Origin: Candidatus Poribacteria bacterium
GTDB lineage: Bacteria > Poribacteria > WGA-4E > WGA-3G
DNA length: 64,000 nt
Direction of reading: 5' to 3'
Assembly (NCBI GenBank): GCA_028820635.1
Contig: JAPPIG010000118.1
Span: 186,001 to 250,000, forward strand
Below are positions 1-8,897 of this stretch, in pieces. The translations under genes were made by a program, and so were the position numbers. Below the pieces are notes generated by a model. That model saw only the letters and a program-made list of their open reading frames with translations, did no database searches and was not told where the DNA came from. The first letter of the stretch is position 1. Every line of letters begins with the position of its first letter.

Positions 1-172
1 CCTAAAAATTGGATTATCCACAAACAGATATGGGCAGTTGAACATCCCAACAAATTTTATGATGGCAATGTGGATTATGGGTGGCAAAAGGCACAGTTAG
101 AAGCAGAAAAAAGATAAAGATTTTGTTGATAACAAGTACAAATGGGATCTACTATTTGGAAGGAGTTATACG

Positions 173-556
173 ATGTTGAAATATATTCTCTATTTCTCAG
201 TTTGCTTTTTTGCTCTTGCTATGTCATCTTTCGCCGATTTGACGCAGCAAGACCTTGATGAGATTCGAAAGGTTATTAAAGAGGAAATTCAGAAGGAAAT
301 TACGCCTATTAAGATAGAGTTAGCATCTGTTAAAGGAGAAGTTGCACGGGGCCGAGACACACTTGACCGTTTTGGCAAAAATATTATATGGTTTATTGCA
401 ATATTTGCAGTAGCAGGGATTATCCCGCAACGTATTGTCGCATGGCGTAAAAGGAAGGTTCGCTTACAAGAGAAGCAGATTCAAGAGAAGAAGACCCAAG
501 CAGCACTTATAGCGGAGGCAGAAAAACTCAAGCAACAACGTATTGTAAATCCTTGA
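173..556 (+). CDS. small secreted/membrane protein with N-terminal signal and predicted coiled coil
   Basis: ORF with hydrophobic N-terminus (MLKYILYFSVCFFALAMSSFA), charged heptad-like middle and a second hydrophobic segment (IIWFIAIFAVAGII); purine-rich RBS upstream (ggaaggag). Confidence 0.6.
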   Translation: MLKYILYFSVCFFALAMSSFADLTQQDLDEIRKVIKEEIQKEITPIKIELASVKGEVARGRDTLDRFGKNIIWFIAIFAVAGIIPQRIVAWRKRKVRLQEKQIQEKKTQAALIAEAEKLKQQRIVNP

Positions 557-571
557 AAAGTAAAGTCCAGT

Positions 572-1462
572 CTATCCCATCGCAAGCCGTTTTTTCTGCT
601 CTTCCAACATTTTCTTTTGACGTTTGACACGTTCCGGTACCAACCGTTCCCGCGGTGCTGTTGGTTTGAAATCTAAGCGATCTTCGCCCAATCCACGTAA
701 GACTGCCAACTCTATCGGTGAGAAATCGTCCGGATTTTCGCGATTGAAATTCATCGGTTCTTTGAGTGCAACTGGCGGATTTGTGATAAAACGGGCACGT
801 CCCGAAGGGTTTTGTGATGCAGAGTGCAAGATGAACGGATGTAAGAGAACAACGTCCCCCGCATTCCCAGTAATTTCCACAAAGTCTTTACACTTTTCAT
901 ACAACTGACCGAAACCTTGTCCCGGCAGCAAACCCTCTGGATGTGCGAACAGATGCTGTGCCACATGTTGGACAGAATCACAGGCAACATAAGTACCACC
1001 GCTTTTCGGATAAATATCTGACCAAACAATGATAGTAAGCAATCCTTGCTCAGGACTATCCAAGAAGTGTCTGAAGAAATCGCCATCTTTATGCCAACCG
1101 GTGAAGTGAGACTCAGGCGGCTGCCATTCATCCTCCGCACCTAATTTAAAGTTGATAATAAAACCATCACCCCAAGAAGGTTCTGTATTTGCAATCCTGT
1201 CTTCACCACCGAGCAAATCACAAATACCATCCCATGCTCTTGGCGCGATTTCTCGAATTGGCAAACGATTCATGGAGGGTAAATGGATACGCGGTTCTTC
1301 CCAAGTTGTGGGGTCGTCAGGTTCATAGCCGAGACGTTTAAAGGCGAATCCCCGCCACTCTGCTGCCAATTCTCGTGAAAAGCAGTCTTTCAGAACAACA
1401 TGTCCCTTCTCAACGAAATGGTTTACATCTGATTCTGTAAGTGTTTTGTAAGTTTTTGCCAT
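572..1462 (-). CDS. phytanoyl-CoA dioxygenase (PhyH) family protein
   Basis: 296 aa; HxD-like motif in 'GWHKDGDFF' and distal His in 'VVLLHPFILHSAS', typical of the PhyH 2OG-Fe(II) fold. Confidence 0.85.
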   Translation of the reverse strand: MAKTYKTLTESDVNHFVEKGHVVLKDCFSRELAAEWRGFAFKRLGYEPDDPTTWEEPRIHLPSMNRLPIREIAPRAWDGICDLLGGEDRIANTEPSWGDGFIINFKLGAEDEWQPPESHFTGWHKDGDFFRHFLDSPEQGLLTIIVWSDIYPKSGGTYVACDSVQHVAQHLFAHPEGLLPGQGFGQLYEKCKDFVEITGNAGDVVLLHPFILHSASQNPSGRARFITNPPVALKEPMNFNRENPDDFSPIELAVLRGLGEDRLDFKPTAPRERLVPERVKRQKKMLEEQKKRLAMG

Positions 1463-1472
1463 CTATATCCTC

Positions 1473-2681
1473 TTATTTCAGGCTATCCAACAACGTTTCT
1501 GCGAGTCTCGTAGCGAATTCGTCATCGTTGATATGTGCGTCCATCTCAATGACCGTCACATTGTCTCCGATGTGTGCTGTTAGATTTTTTCGCCATGCGT
1601 CGCGCGCTTCGGGTGAATCAAAAGGTTGTCCAGTTTTATCAATTCCAGAGACACCTTGTGTAGGAATGAGTACAGTTGTAGGTCCTTTCGCTTCGTTGAG
1701 TTTATGTGCCATGATTTTGCCTAACTCAGCAGTTTCCTCGGAGGTCGTCCGCATGAGTGTTACTGTCGGATTGTGTTGATAGAAATGTCGCTCACTAAAC
1801 TTCTCTGGCACTGTATCAGGAGGACCAAAGTTAACCATATCCAAGGCACCAGGGGCAATAACTTGGGGTAAACTTGCTTGCCCTGCGGCTTCTAACCGTT
1901 CGGGACCGGCACTGAGAATTCCGCCTACTAATTCGTCCGCAAGTTCTGTCGTTGTTACGTCAAGCACACCCGCAAGGAAACCACCTTTAACGAGGTCTTC
2001 CATTGCGCGTCCGCCTGTACCTGTTGCATGAAAAACGAGTACTTCGTAGCCAGCGGCTTCAAGGATTTCACGCGCTTTTGTGACGCACGGGGTCGTTACA
2101 CCGAACATTGTCGCAGCGATTAAGGGTTTATCGTCTGCTGCCTCTGGTGTTTCTGCGTTTACCATGCCGACAATTGCGCCAGCAGCATTAGCAAGAATCT
2201 GTCGTGACAAGCGGTTGATGCCAGCAATATCAACAACAGAATACATCATACTTATGTCTTTGGACTGTACATAAGGACTTGTATCGCCAGATGCCAGTGT
2301 GGAGACCATGATTTTCGGAACGCCTACAGGTAATGCCTGCATTGCAGTTGTTCCGATAGTAGTGCCAGCAGACCCACCGAGTGAGATGATGCCATCAATT
2401 TCGCCAGCAGCATGTTTTTCAGCGATAAGCGTAGCTGCGCCTTGTGCCATCACAGCGACACTATTGCCTCTGTCGCCTTCGTCTCGTAAAGCCTTTAGCG
2501 ACGAACCGCCTGCTTGTGCCACTTCATCAGCGGAAATATCGGGTGTCAATTGTGGTTCCCCCAAGATTCCTGTGTTAACGACACACGTTGAAACATCGCT
2601 TGATTCAATCTGGGATTTGATGAAGCTAAATTCTATACCCTTAGTGTCCATTGTTCCGACAATGCAAACTGTTTTCGCCAT
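1473..2681 (-). CDS. Tm-1-like ATP-binding domain-containing protein (UPF0261)
   Basis: 402 aa starting 'CIVGTMDTKGIEFSFIK' with 'GGSAGTTIGTTAMQALPVGVPKIMVSTLASGD', hallmark of the family. Confidence 0.9.
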   Translation of the reverse strand: MAKTVCIVGTMDTKGIEFSFIKSQIESSDVSTCVVNTGILGEPQLTPDISADEVAQAGGSSLKALRDEGDRGNSVAVMAQGAATLIAEKHAAGEIDGIISLGGSAGTTIGTTAMQALPVGVPKIMVSTLASGDTSPYVQSKDISMMYSVVDIAGINRLSRQILANAAGAIVGMVNAETPEAADDKPLIAATMFGVTTPCVTKAREILEAAGYEVLVFHATGTGGRAMEDLVKGGFLAGVLDVTTTELADELVGGILSAGPERLEAAGQASLPQVIAPGALDMVNFGPPDTVPEKFSERHFYQHNPTVTLMRTTSEETAELGKIMAHKLNEAKGPTTVLIPTQGVSGIDKTGQPFDSPEARDAWRKNLTAHIGDNVTVIEMDAHINDDEFATRLAETLLDSLK

Positions 2682-2781
2682 CGGCAGAATCCTCCGCTAT
2701 GTTTGTTGAATTGTGTTGGCAATTATATGGTGAGGTGTAAAATGTGTCAAGTAAATTTCGTGATGTCTCATTCCGAATTAT

Positions 2782-2807
2782 GCACCTTTTTCTTTCTAAC
2801 TCGCATC
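2782..2807 (+). promoter_or_regulatory. predicted ECF-type promoter (GCACC-N17-CATC) of the sigma-WD40 gene
   Basis: 'tgcacctttttctttctaactcgcatc' about 40 nt upstream of the start; same spacing as the three other copies at 7332, 8804 and 12021. Confidence 0.5.
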
Positions 2808-2846
2808 TTTATATATGAGTAAGTAAAGAGACACTTCTGGAGGCTT

Positions 2847-5423
2847 TTGGTGAAAAACGAAGATGTTGCGTTGATTCAACGTATCCTTATAGGCGATGAG
2901 AATGCCTTTGCGTGTCTGATTGGAAAGTACGAAAAACAAGTTCATGCACATGCATGGCGGAGGATAAGAGATTTCCATATCGCCGAGGATATTACGCAAG
3001 AAACCTTCCTACAAGTGTATCAGAAACTCGAAACACTGGAAGATGCAACACAGTTTTCAAGATGGCTTTATAAGATTGTGAATAATCTCTGTAACGCCTG
3101 GTTTCGCAAGAATCGGATAAAGACTGAATCGCTGGAAGAAACCGACATTTCAGAGATAGAGACAGAGGCGTATTCTCAATATGTCGCTACAGAACACGCT
3201 CAAACTACTGCGGAAGCGCAACGCGATCTTGTAGAAAAACTCCTTGCGAAGTTGAACGAAAGTGATCGGGAGGTTATCATGCTCCATTACTTTGAAGAGA
3301 TGACATCTGCTGAGATAGGAACTTATTTAGGCGTATCAGAAAATACCGTCAAGAGTCGGATCCGCCGTGCGCGGCAAAGATTAAAGAAGTATGAATTCAT
3401 GATTCAAGAAACTTTGGACATTACAGCTGAAAGGGAACAACGTTCCCAGCATCAATTAAAAGGAGATATTATCATGGCAAAAGAAGTGAAAGAGGCACTC
3501 AACAATAGAAGTAATGGCACCAGACAAGCATCAAATCAGATTTTATCTGACACAGAAGACTATATGCAATGGCGGCTGCCCGAAGGCGCAAAAGCACGCC
3601 TCGGTAAAGGAAATATAACCGGTAATGTCGCTTTCTCACCAGATGGGAATCGACTCGCTGTAGGGAGTTGTATTGGGATTTGGATCTATGATGTGCGTCC
3701 TGGTAAAGAAAAAGAGATTAACCTGTTGACCGAAGGGACGGGGAAAGTCAATGTCCTCGCGTTTTCTCCGAATGGTAAGATTATCGCGAGCGGAGATTTA
3801 GACAAAAAAGTCCGTTTGTGGGAGGCAGACACAGGACAGGACATAGCGACGCTCACAGGACATACATGGGAAATCACTTCAATTGCATTTTCGCCTGATG
3901 GAAACACACTCGCAAGCAGCAGTGGCATCTTGAGTGATTTTATGGAAGATTTTATAGAAATAGAACCAGAGATCAGATTGTGGAACGTTCAAACAAAAGA
4001 AATCAAAACGACACTCAAAGGACATATGAAAGGTATCACTTGTGTCGCATTTTCGCCTGATGGAAATACCCTCGCAAGCAGTAGTAGAGACCAAACGGTA
4101 CAATTGTGGGATACACAAACAGGAGAACAGAAATCTACACTCGCAGAAAACAAAGGAACGATTTCTGCTGTTACGTATTCACCGGATGGTAACATACTCG
4201 CCTTTGCATATCGTAATACAGTGAAATTGTTCGACAAACGCACAGATACACATAATATCACAGTCCAAGGAGATAGACGAAATGTTAATGCAGTGGCGTT
4301 TTCCCCTGATAGCACGACAATTACCACTGGACACCATGACGCGGTGCATTTGTGGGACGCGCAAACAGGTAAACATAAAACGACCTTCAAAGTGAATAAG
4401 AAAAGTGTTCGTTCCATCGCATACTCACCTATTCCTTCTGTTGCATATTCGCCTGATGGCAATACGCTTGCAACTACCGGTACAGACCATATCGTGCAGT
4501 TGTGGGACGTTCAAACGGGAAAACGCAGAAAAACATTCAAGGGACATACGGGGACCTTCACTTCTCTCGCCTATTCTCCTAATGGAAGGACGATTGCTGC
4601 AGGCAGTCGGCGCGGCGTAGGCTTTTTATGGAACCCCCATACCAGACAACACATAGCTACATTCAAAGGACACACGAGTCATATCTCTGCGCTTTCCTAT
4701 ACTCCAGATGGGGATACTGTTGCTACTATCGGTAGAGATGGATCAGTACGCTTGTGGGATGCTGGCAATGATGCATCACAGAAGCACACGAGAAAGCATA
4801 AAGAAATATTTATAAGCCATCCGGACGAATTTAGGGCTATGGCATACGCACCGGATGGAAATACAATTGCTACCGGGGGGACAGAAGGGACAGTATGCCT
4901 TTGGAATGCCCAAACAGGAAAAAAAATAGCAGCACTTGAAGGATATACAGATACTATCAATGCTCTCGCGTTCGCGCCAAACAGCACAACACTTGCAAGT
5001 GCAGGTGATGCCAAAACAATCAGATTGTGGAGCGTTCAAACAAAGCAGGTAGTCGTAACATTTGAAGGACATACAGAAGGTCCCAATTCAGTCGCATTCT
5101 CCCCAGATGGTACAATCTTGGCAAGTGCAAGTGATGACAAGTCAGTTCGATTGTGGGATGTTCAGACAGGAATGCAAAAAACTATGATTGAAACAACACC
5201 TCGATTGAGGTATATCAGCGTTCTGTTTTCACCTAATGGAGATATAATTGTTACCGGTAGTAGGGACCATCTGGTGCAGTTGTGGAATACACAGACAGGA
5301 GAACTCATAGCAACACTTACAGGACATACGGCGGGTGTTAACAACGTGGTTTTTTCTCCCGATGGAAACATCATTGCCAGTGGAAGCCACGACGGTACAA
5401 TCCTACTGTGGGAGTTGCGTTAG
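2847..5423 (+). CDS. ECF-type RNA polymerase sigma factor fused to a WD40-repeat double propeller
   Basis: Sigma70 region 2 (AEDITQETFLQVYQKL...FSRWLYKIVNNLCNAWFRKNR) and region 4 (LNESDREVIMLHYFEEMTSAEIGTYLGVSENTVKSRIRRARQRLKK), followed by about 14 WD40 'xxLWD.QTG' repeats. GTG at 2850 with ggagg upstream is the likelier start. Confidence 0.92.
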   Translation: MVKNEDVALIQRILIGDENAFACLIGKYEKQVHAHAWRRIRDFHIAEDITQETFLQVYQKLETLEDATQFSRWLYKIVNNLCNAWFRKNRIKTESLEETDISEIETEAYSQYVATEHAQTTAEAQRDLVEKLLAKLNESDREVIMLHYFEEMTSAEIGTYLGVSENTVKSRIRRARQRLKKYEFMIQETLDITAEREQRSQHQLKGDIIMAKEVKEALNNRSNGTRQASNQILSDTEDYMQWRLPEGAKARLGKGNITGNVAFSPDGNRLAVGSCIGIWIYDVRPGKEKEINLLTEGTGKVNVLAFSPNGKIIASGDLDKKVRLWEADTGQDIATLTGHTWEITSIAFSPDGNTLASSSGILSDFMEDFIEIEPEIRLWNVQTKEIKTTLKGHMKGITCVAFSPDGNTLASSSRDQTVQLWDTQTGEQKSTLAENKGTISAVTYSPDGNILAFAYRNTVKLFDKRTDTHNITVQGDRRNVNAVAFSPDSTTITTGHHDAVHLWDAQTGKHKTTFKVNKKSVRSIAYSPIPSVAYSPDGNTLATTGTDHIVQLWDVQTGKRRKTFKGHTGTFTSLAYSPNGRTIAAGSRRGVGFLWNPHTRQHIATFKGHTSHISALSYTPDGDTVATIGRDGSVRLWDAGNDASQKHTRKHKEIFISHPDEFRAMAYAPDGNTIATGGTEGTVCLWNAQTGKKIAALEGYTDTINALAFAPNSTTLASAGDAKTIRLWSVQTKQVVVTFEGHTEGPNSVAFSPDGTILASASDDKSVRLWDVQTGMQKTMIETTPRLRYISVLFSPNGDIIVTGSRDHLVQLWNTQTGELIATLTGHTAGVNNVVFSPDGNIIASGSHDGTILLWELR

Positions 5424-5551
5424 TCAAGTGGCTGGAATTCGGACGACTATTGTTGCGCGGGTCTGGGGCTTCTGCAAATATATTCATCAAGTGGCAAGAT
5501 TTTCTTGTCATGGTTCACCTCAAAAAAAGGGTGATTTTTTAGGTGAAGTAT

Positions 5552-5590
5552 AGCAGATGTAGCGTGAGAAATCACGCCACATCTGCTTTT
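5552..5590 (+). terminator. Rho-independent terminator of the sigma-WD40 gene
   Basis: AGCAGATGTAGCGTGA-gaa-ATCACGCCACATCTGCT followed by TTTT. Confidence 0.8.
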
Positions 5591-5700
5591 TCATAAATAG
5601 TAACGGTTGTGATAAATTTGATAAGAAAAATCTAAAACTAAATAACCCTGGACCAACCCCGAATCCGCAAAATTCGTGAGAGAATCAACAGAACATCTAA

Positions 5701-6050
5701 GTGATTATAGGACAGGGGTCAAGAAATTTAGAACACAGTGCAACATGTATAAAAGAAATTGGAGACGATATAAATCTTATTTTGGAACATATGAAACCAC
5801 TTGAAGATGCCATAAAACAGAGTTCTGAATATACCGAATCGTATCAAAATGTACTGAAAGAGAGCATGGAATATATGGAATCGTCTGAAGAATCACTGAC
5901 ACAATATACGTAAACTTCGTCGGAATCACATGTAAAATCGCTAAAACGGAGTTTAGAACGTACGAAACCAAATATAGAATCCCTAAAACAGGCATTAGAA
6001 ATAATACAATCGTATAAATCATATCTGAAAGAAACATACCTCTCTAATTA
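5701..6050 (+). pseudogene. degenerate coiled-coil repeat ORF interrupted by a stop codon
   Basis: ORF 5701..5913 encodes Glu/Ser-rich repeats (YTESYQNVLKESMEYMESSEESL). The same frame continues past a taa at 5911 with similar content (SLKRSLERTKPNIESLKQALEIIQSYKSYLKETYLSN). Confidence 0.35.
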
Positions 6051-6071
6051 AGACAACTGTCTTGTGTGAGA

Positions 6072-6102
6072 ATGAACGGATGCTCTTGTCGGGTCCGTTC
6101 AT
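6072..6102. terminator. hairpin, possible terminator
   Basis: ATGAACGGA-N13-TCCGTTCAT inverted repeat between the degenerate coiled-coil region and the next gene. Confidence 0.4.
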
Positions 6103-6146
6103 AAGTAAAATCTAAAATACCTTTGTAATGAAGTAAGGAGAATATA

Positions 6147-6905
6147 GTGAAGTATTCAAAAGTCCTCATTTTTTCTGGATTAGGTTGTGTTGCGGTTCTA
6201 CTACTTACAATCGGGGTAAGGCTCCAAGCTCAAAATACAATGAAAATGGAAATGTCCACTGCCAAATTAAACAAAACGAACACACAAGCGATACCTCGGA
6301 TGAGTCAATTTCGAAACAGCCAACAAAGTTCTAATTTGGAAGGCAAAAGAACGTCTATAAGTGCAGAATCTGAGAATTCAGATTTTTACAAAGTGATTGT
6401 TAACAACAACCTCTTTCGTCCACTCGGTTGGAAACCACCTAATAAAGAACCAGAATATATTCTAATTGGTACAGCGAGCAATCCAAACGGTGATCGGTCA
6501 GAAGCGTTTGTATTAGAACAACGTTCAAATAAATTTTATGTTGCGAGTGTTGGTGATAAAATCGGTTATGCAGTCGTAAAAGAGATTCAACAGAAGAAGG
6601 TTATTTTGGATAAAAATGGTGAAACAATCACAATCAGAAGTGGAAATATGCAGTTTCTCAAAAGTGGTGGTTCTCGGCACAGTGAAGGTCCCACCAGATC
6701 AAAAAACTCCAATCAGAACGCAAAGAGCGATAATGAAAACGTCACATCTGAATTATTTAAAACAAGAATGGATTTGATGAAAGAGAGGCAAGCGCGTAGG
6801 AAAGAAATGGATAAGGCAGTTAATTTGATCCGCGATTTGAACGCTATGCGTAAGATGTTGGATGAAAGCCACCAGATAATACGTGAACTTCAACAAAGTA
6901 GATAG
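6147..6905 (+). CDS. membrane-anchored protein, GspC/PilP-like periplasmic domain
   Basis: N-terminal TM, then 'NNLFRPLGWKPPNKEPEYILIGTASNPNGDRSEAFVLEQRSNKFYVASVGDKIGYAVVKEIQQKKVIL', resembling the type II secretion C-protein HR domain; C-terminal coiled coil. Confidence 0.6.
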   Translation: MKYSKVLIFSGLGCVAVLLLTIGVRLQAQNTMKMEMSTAKLNKTNTQAIPRMSQFRNSQQSSNLEGKRTSISAESENSDFYKVIVNNNLFRPLGWKPPNKEPEYILIGTASNPNGDRSEAFVLEQRSNKFYVASVGDKIGYAVVKEIQQKKVILDKNGETITIRSGNMQFLKSGGSRHSEGPTRSKNSNQNAKSDNENVTSELFKTRMDLMKERQARRKEMDKAVNLIRDLNAMRKMLDESHQIIRELQQSR

Positions 6906-6964
6906 AGATCACTAAATTACTACTCAGATTTGCTATCTTGAATCTATTATAGTGGAAACTATAA

Positions 6965-7222
6965 TTACTTGGATATTTTTATGATTTCATCGATTGACGC
7001 TTCGGCATTGTATTCCCATTTGCGCTTTATGTTCGCAAAATCTCTTTCAAGCTGATAAGGTTTACGAAATCCTTGTTTTTCGTAAATAAAAGGATCGGCT
7101 GCGTCTAACCAGTTATAGATACAACGGCGTGAAATGCGAAATCTACGGGAAGCTTCTGCTTTACTACCACCAGCTGCTATGAAATCAAGAACACGTTTTC
7201 GTAAGTCTTGTGAATATCTCAT
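6965..7222 (-). mobile_element. IS630-family transposase N-terminal HTH fragment (solo)
   Basis: 85 aa 'MRYSQDLRKRVLDFIAAGGSKAEASRRFRISRRCIYNWLDAADPF', the IS630 OrfA-type HTH; no DDE catalytic domain downstream. Confidence 0.75.
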
Positions 7223-7331
7223 AATATAACTATTATCACAAAACCGAAAAAATGTAAAGATATTTTTGATTTTAACTATAAAAATTTCCCTACACAGATT
7301 TTCTTTCCAAACCTATCTCATTCCGAATTAT

Positions 7332-7357
7332 GCACCTTTTTCTTTCTAACTCGCGTC
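7332..7357 (+). promoter_or_regulatory. predicted ECF-type promoter (GCACC-N17-CGTC)
   Basis: 'tgcacctttttctttctaactcgcgtcatt' upstream of sigma paralog 2; within a block repeated from 2766 onward. Confidence 0.55.
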
Positions 7358-7396
7358 ATTATATATGAGTAAGTAAAGAGATACTTCTGGAGGCTT

Positions 7397-8641
7397 TTGG
7401 TGAAAAACGAAGATGTTGCGTTGATTCAACGTATCCTTATAGGCGATGAGAATGCCTTTGCGTGTCTGATTGGAAAGTACGAAAAACAAGTTCATGCACA
7501 TGCATGGCGGAGGATAAGAGATTTCCATATCGCCGAGGATATTACGCAAGAAACCTTCCTACAAGTGTATCAGAAACTCGAAACACTGGAAGATGCAACA
7601 CAGTTTTCAAGATGGCTTTATAAGATTGTGAATAATCTCTGTAACGCCTGGTTTCGCAAGAATCGGATAAAGACTGAATCGCTGGAAGAAACCGACATTT
7701 CAGAGATAGAGACAGAGGCGTATTCTCAATATGTCGCTACAGAACACGCTCAAACTACTGCGGAAGCGCAACGCGATCTTGTCCAAAAACTGCTGGCGAA
7801 GTTGAAAGAAAGTGATCGGGAGGTAATTACACTCCATTACTTTGAAGAGATGACCTCTTCAGAGATAGGAACGTATTTAGGTGTATCAGAAAATACCGCC
7901 AAAAGCCGGATCCGCCGTGCACGGCAAAGATTAAAGAAGTATGAATTCATGATTCAAGAAGCTTTAGACATTACAGTTGAAGAGGGACAACGTACCCAAC
8001 ACCAGTCAAAAGGAGATATTATCATGGCAAAAGAAGTGAAAGATGCCCCCAAAGTTGAAGTAAATCCCGAAGAAATCAATCAAAGTCTTACTGAGATGCG
8101 ATCCGAGATTGCTGAACTCCGTGAACAGATTCAGTCTATCGTTAAGGAACAAAACACTCGCCGTTCTGAAGATGATATGTTGCGTCCTCCTCGCTCACAA
8201 CGAGGTGATGCACTTAAGACATTAAGCACACTTCCTGAAGATGCTGAAAATCATGTAGGATGGGGCTATGTTGGTGTATATAAGACCGCTTCCAATGCTG
8301 GCAAATCGCGCATCGCATATTGGTCAGACAGCATTGATATTTTCCTAAACAAAGCACCAGATGCTGACATCGTAAATCTTGCCAGTCTCTTCACAGATCC
8401 TACTATAGTTGCTGTTTTAAGGCAGTTAGTAGAGGGGAACAAATCTATTTCGGATTTGGCAAAAGGAAGCGAAATATCAGAAGATGAGATAGAGGAAGCT
8501 GTGCAGACGTTAATGGACGCGACATTAGTGGCACGCACGGAAGACAAGCTTATTAAACCTCAAAACGATGTAATTTCCTTTTTCCTAAACTTTGTGAGTA
8601 TGACGATCGTTCATCTCGGGCATATCAAACCAAAGAATTAA
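7397..8641 (+). CDS. ECF-type sigma factor fused to a coiled-coil/winged-helix-like C-terminal domain
   Basis: N-terminal ~130 aa identical to the 2847 ORF; C-terminus 'EMRSEIAELREQIQSIVKEQ' coiled coil, then 'TIVAVLRQLVEGNKSISDLAKGSEISEDEIEEAVQTLMDATLVARTEDKLIKP', a wHTH-like module. Confidence 0.88.
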   Translation: MVKNEDVALIQRILIGDENAFACLIGKYEKQVHAHAWRRIRDFHIAEDITQETFLQVYQKLETLEDATQFSRWLYKIVNNLCNAWFRKNRIKTESLEETDISEIETEAYSQYVATEHAQTTAEAQRDLVQKLLAKLKESDREVITLHYFEEMTSSEIGTYLGVSENTAKSRIRRARQRLKKYEFMIQEALDITVEEGQRTQHQSKGDIIMAKEVKDAPKVEVNPEEINQSLTEMRSEIAELREQIQSIVKEQNTRRSEDDMLRPPRSQRGDALKTLSTLPEDAENHVGWGYVGVYKTASNAGKSRIAYWSDSIDIFLNKAPDADIVNLASLFTDPTIVAVLRQLVEGNKSISDLAKGSEISEDEIEEAVQTLMDATLVARTEDKLIKPQNDVISFFLNFVSMTIVHLGHIKPKN

Positions 8642-8795
8642 ACTTAGTTCAATAACCCGTAGAGCATTTAGATGAATTATTAGAGCGTATCTCAAAAATC
8701 ATTTGTAGGGCGAGGTCTCTGTGCCTCGCCATCTACTATCCTTCTATTATCATAAACCCTACCACAAAATACCCTCTTAAATCCATTCACAATTT

Positions 8796-8887
8796 AAATA
8801 TATGCAACTATTTTCGCCTAATTCGCGTCACTATATAGCGAAATAAATTGATTTGACGTTTCATTGAGTTTTGTAAGCTCACTCACC
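8796..8887 (+). promoter_or_regulatory. orphan ECF-type promoter region (GCAAC-N17-CGTC), no sigma gene downstream
   Basis: About 92 nt nearly identical to the region upstream of the third sigma gene (12012-12105). Confidence 0.55.
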
Positions 8888-8897
8888 CTACAGTTCT

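Noticed and set aside
2796-2999. Antisense 67-aa ORF at 2796..2999 and its near-identical copy at 7346..7549
   Set aside because: Its duplication is explained by the identical sigma-head tract; it covers the promoter and sigma start on the opposite strand with no RBS, so it is not treated as a gene.
3686-4462. Antisense ORFs over the WD40 region (3686..3928, 3879..4118, 3989..4462)
   Set aside because: Mirror frames of the repeated SPDGN/WD coding sequence; no independent coding signal.
6965-7222. Complete IS630 transposon
   Set aside because: Only the N-terminal HTH ORF is present; no DDE catalytic portion and no convincing terminal inverted repeats around the ORF.
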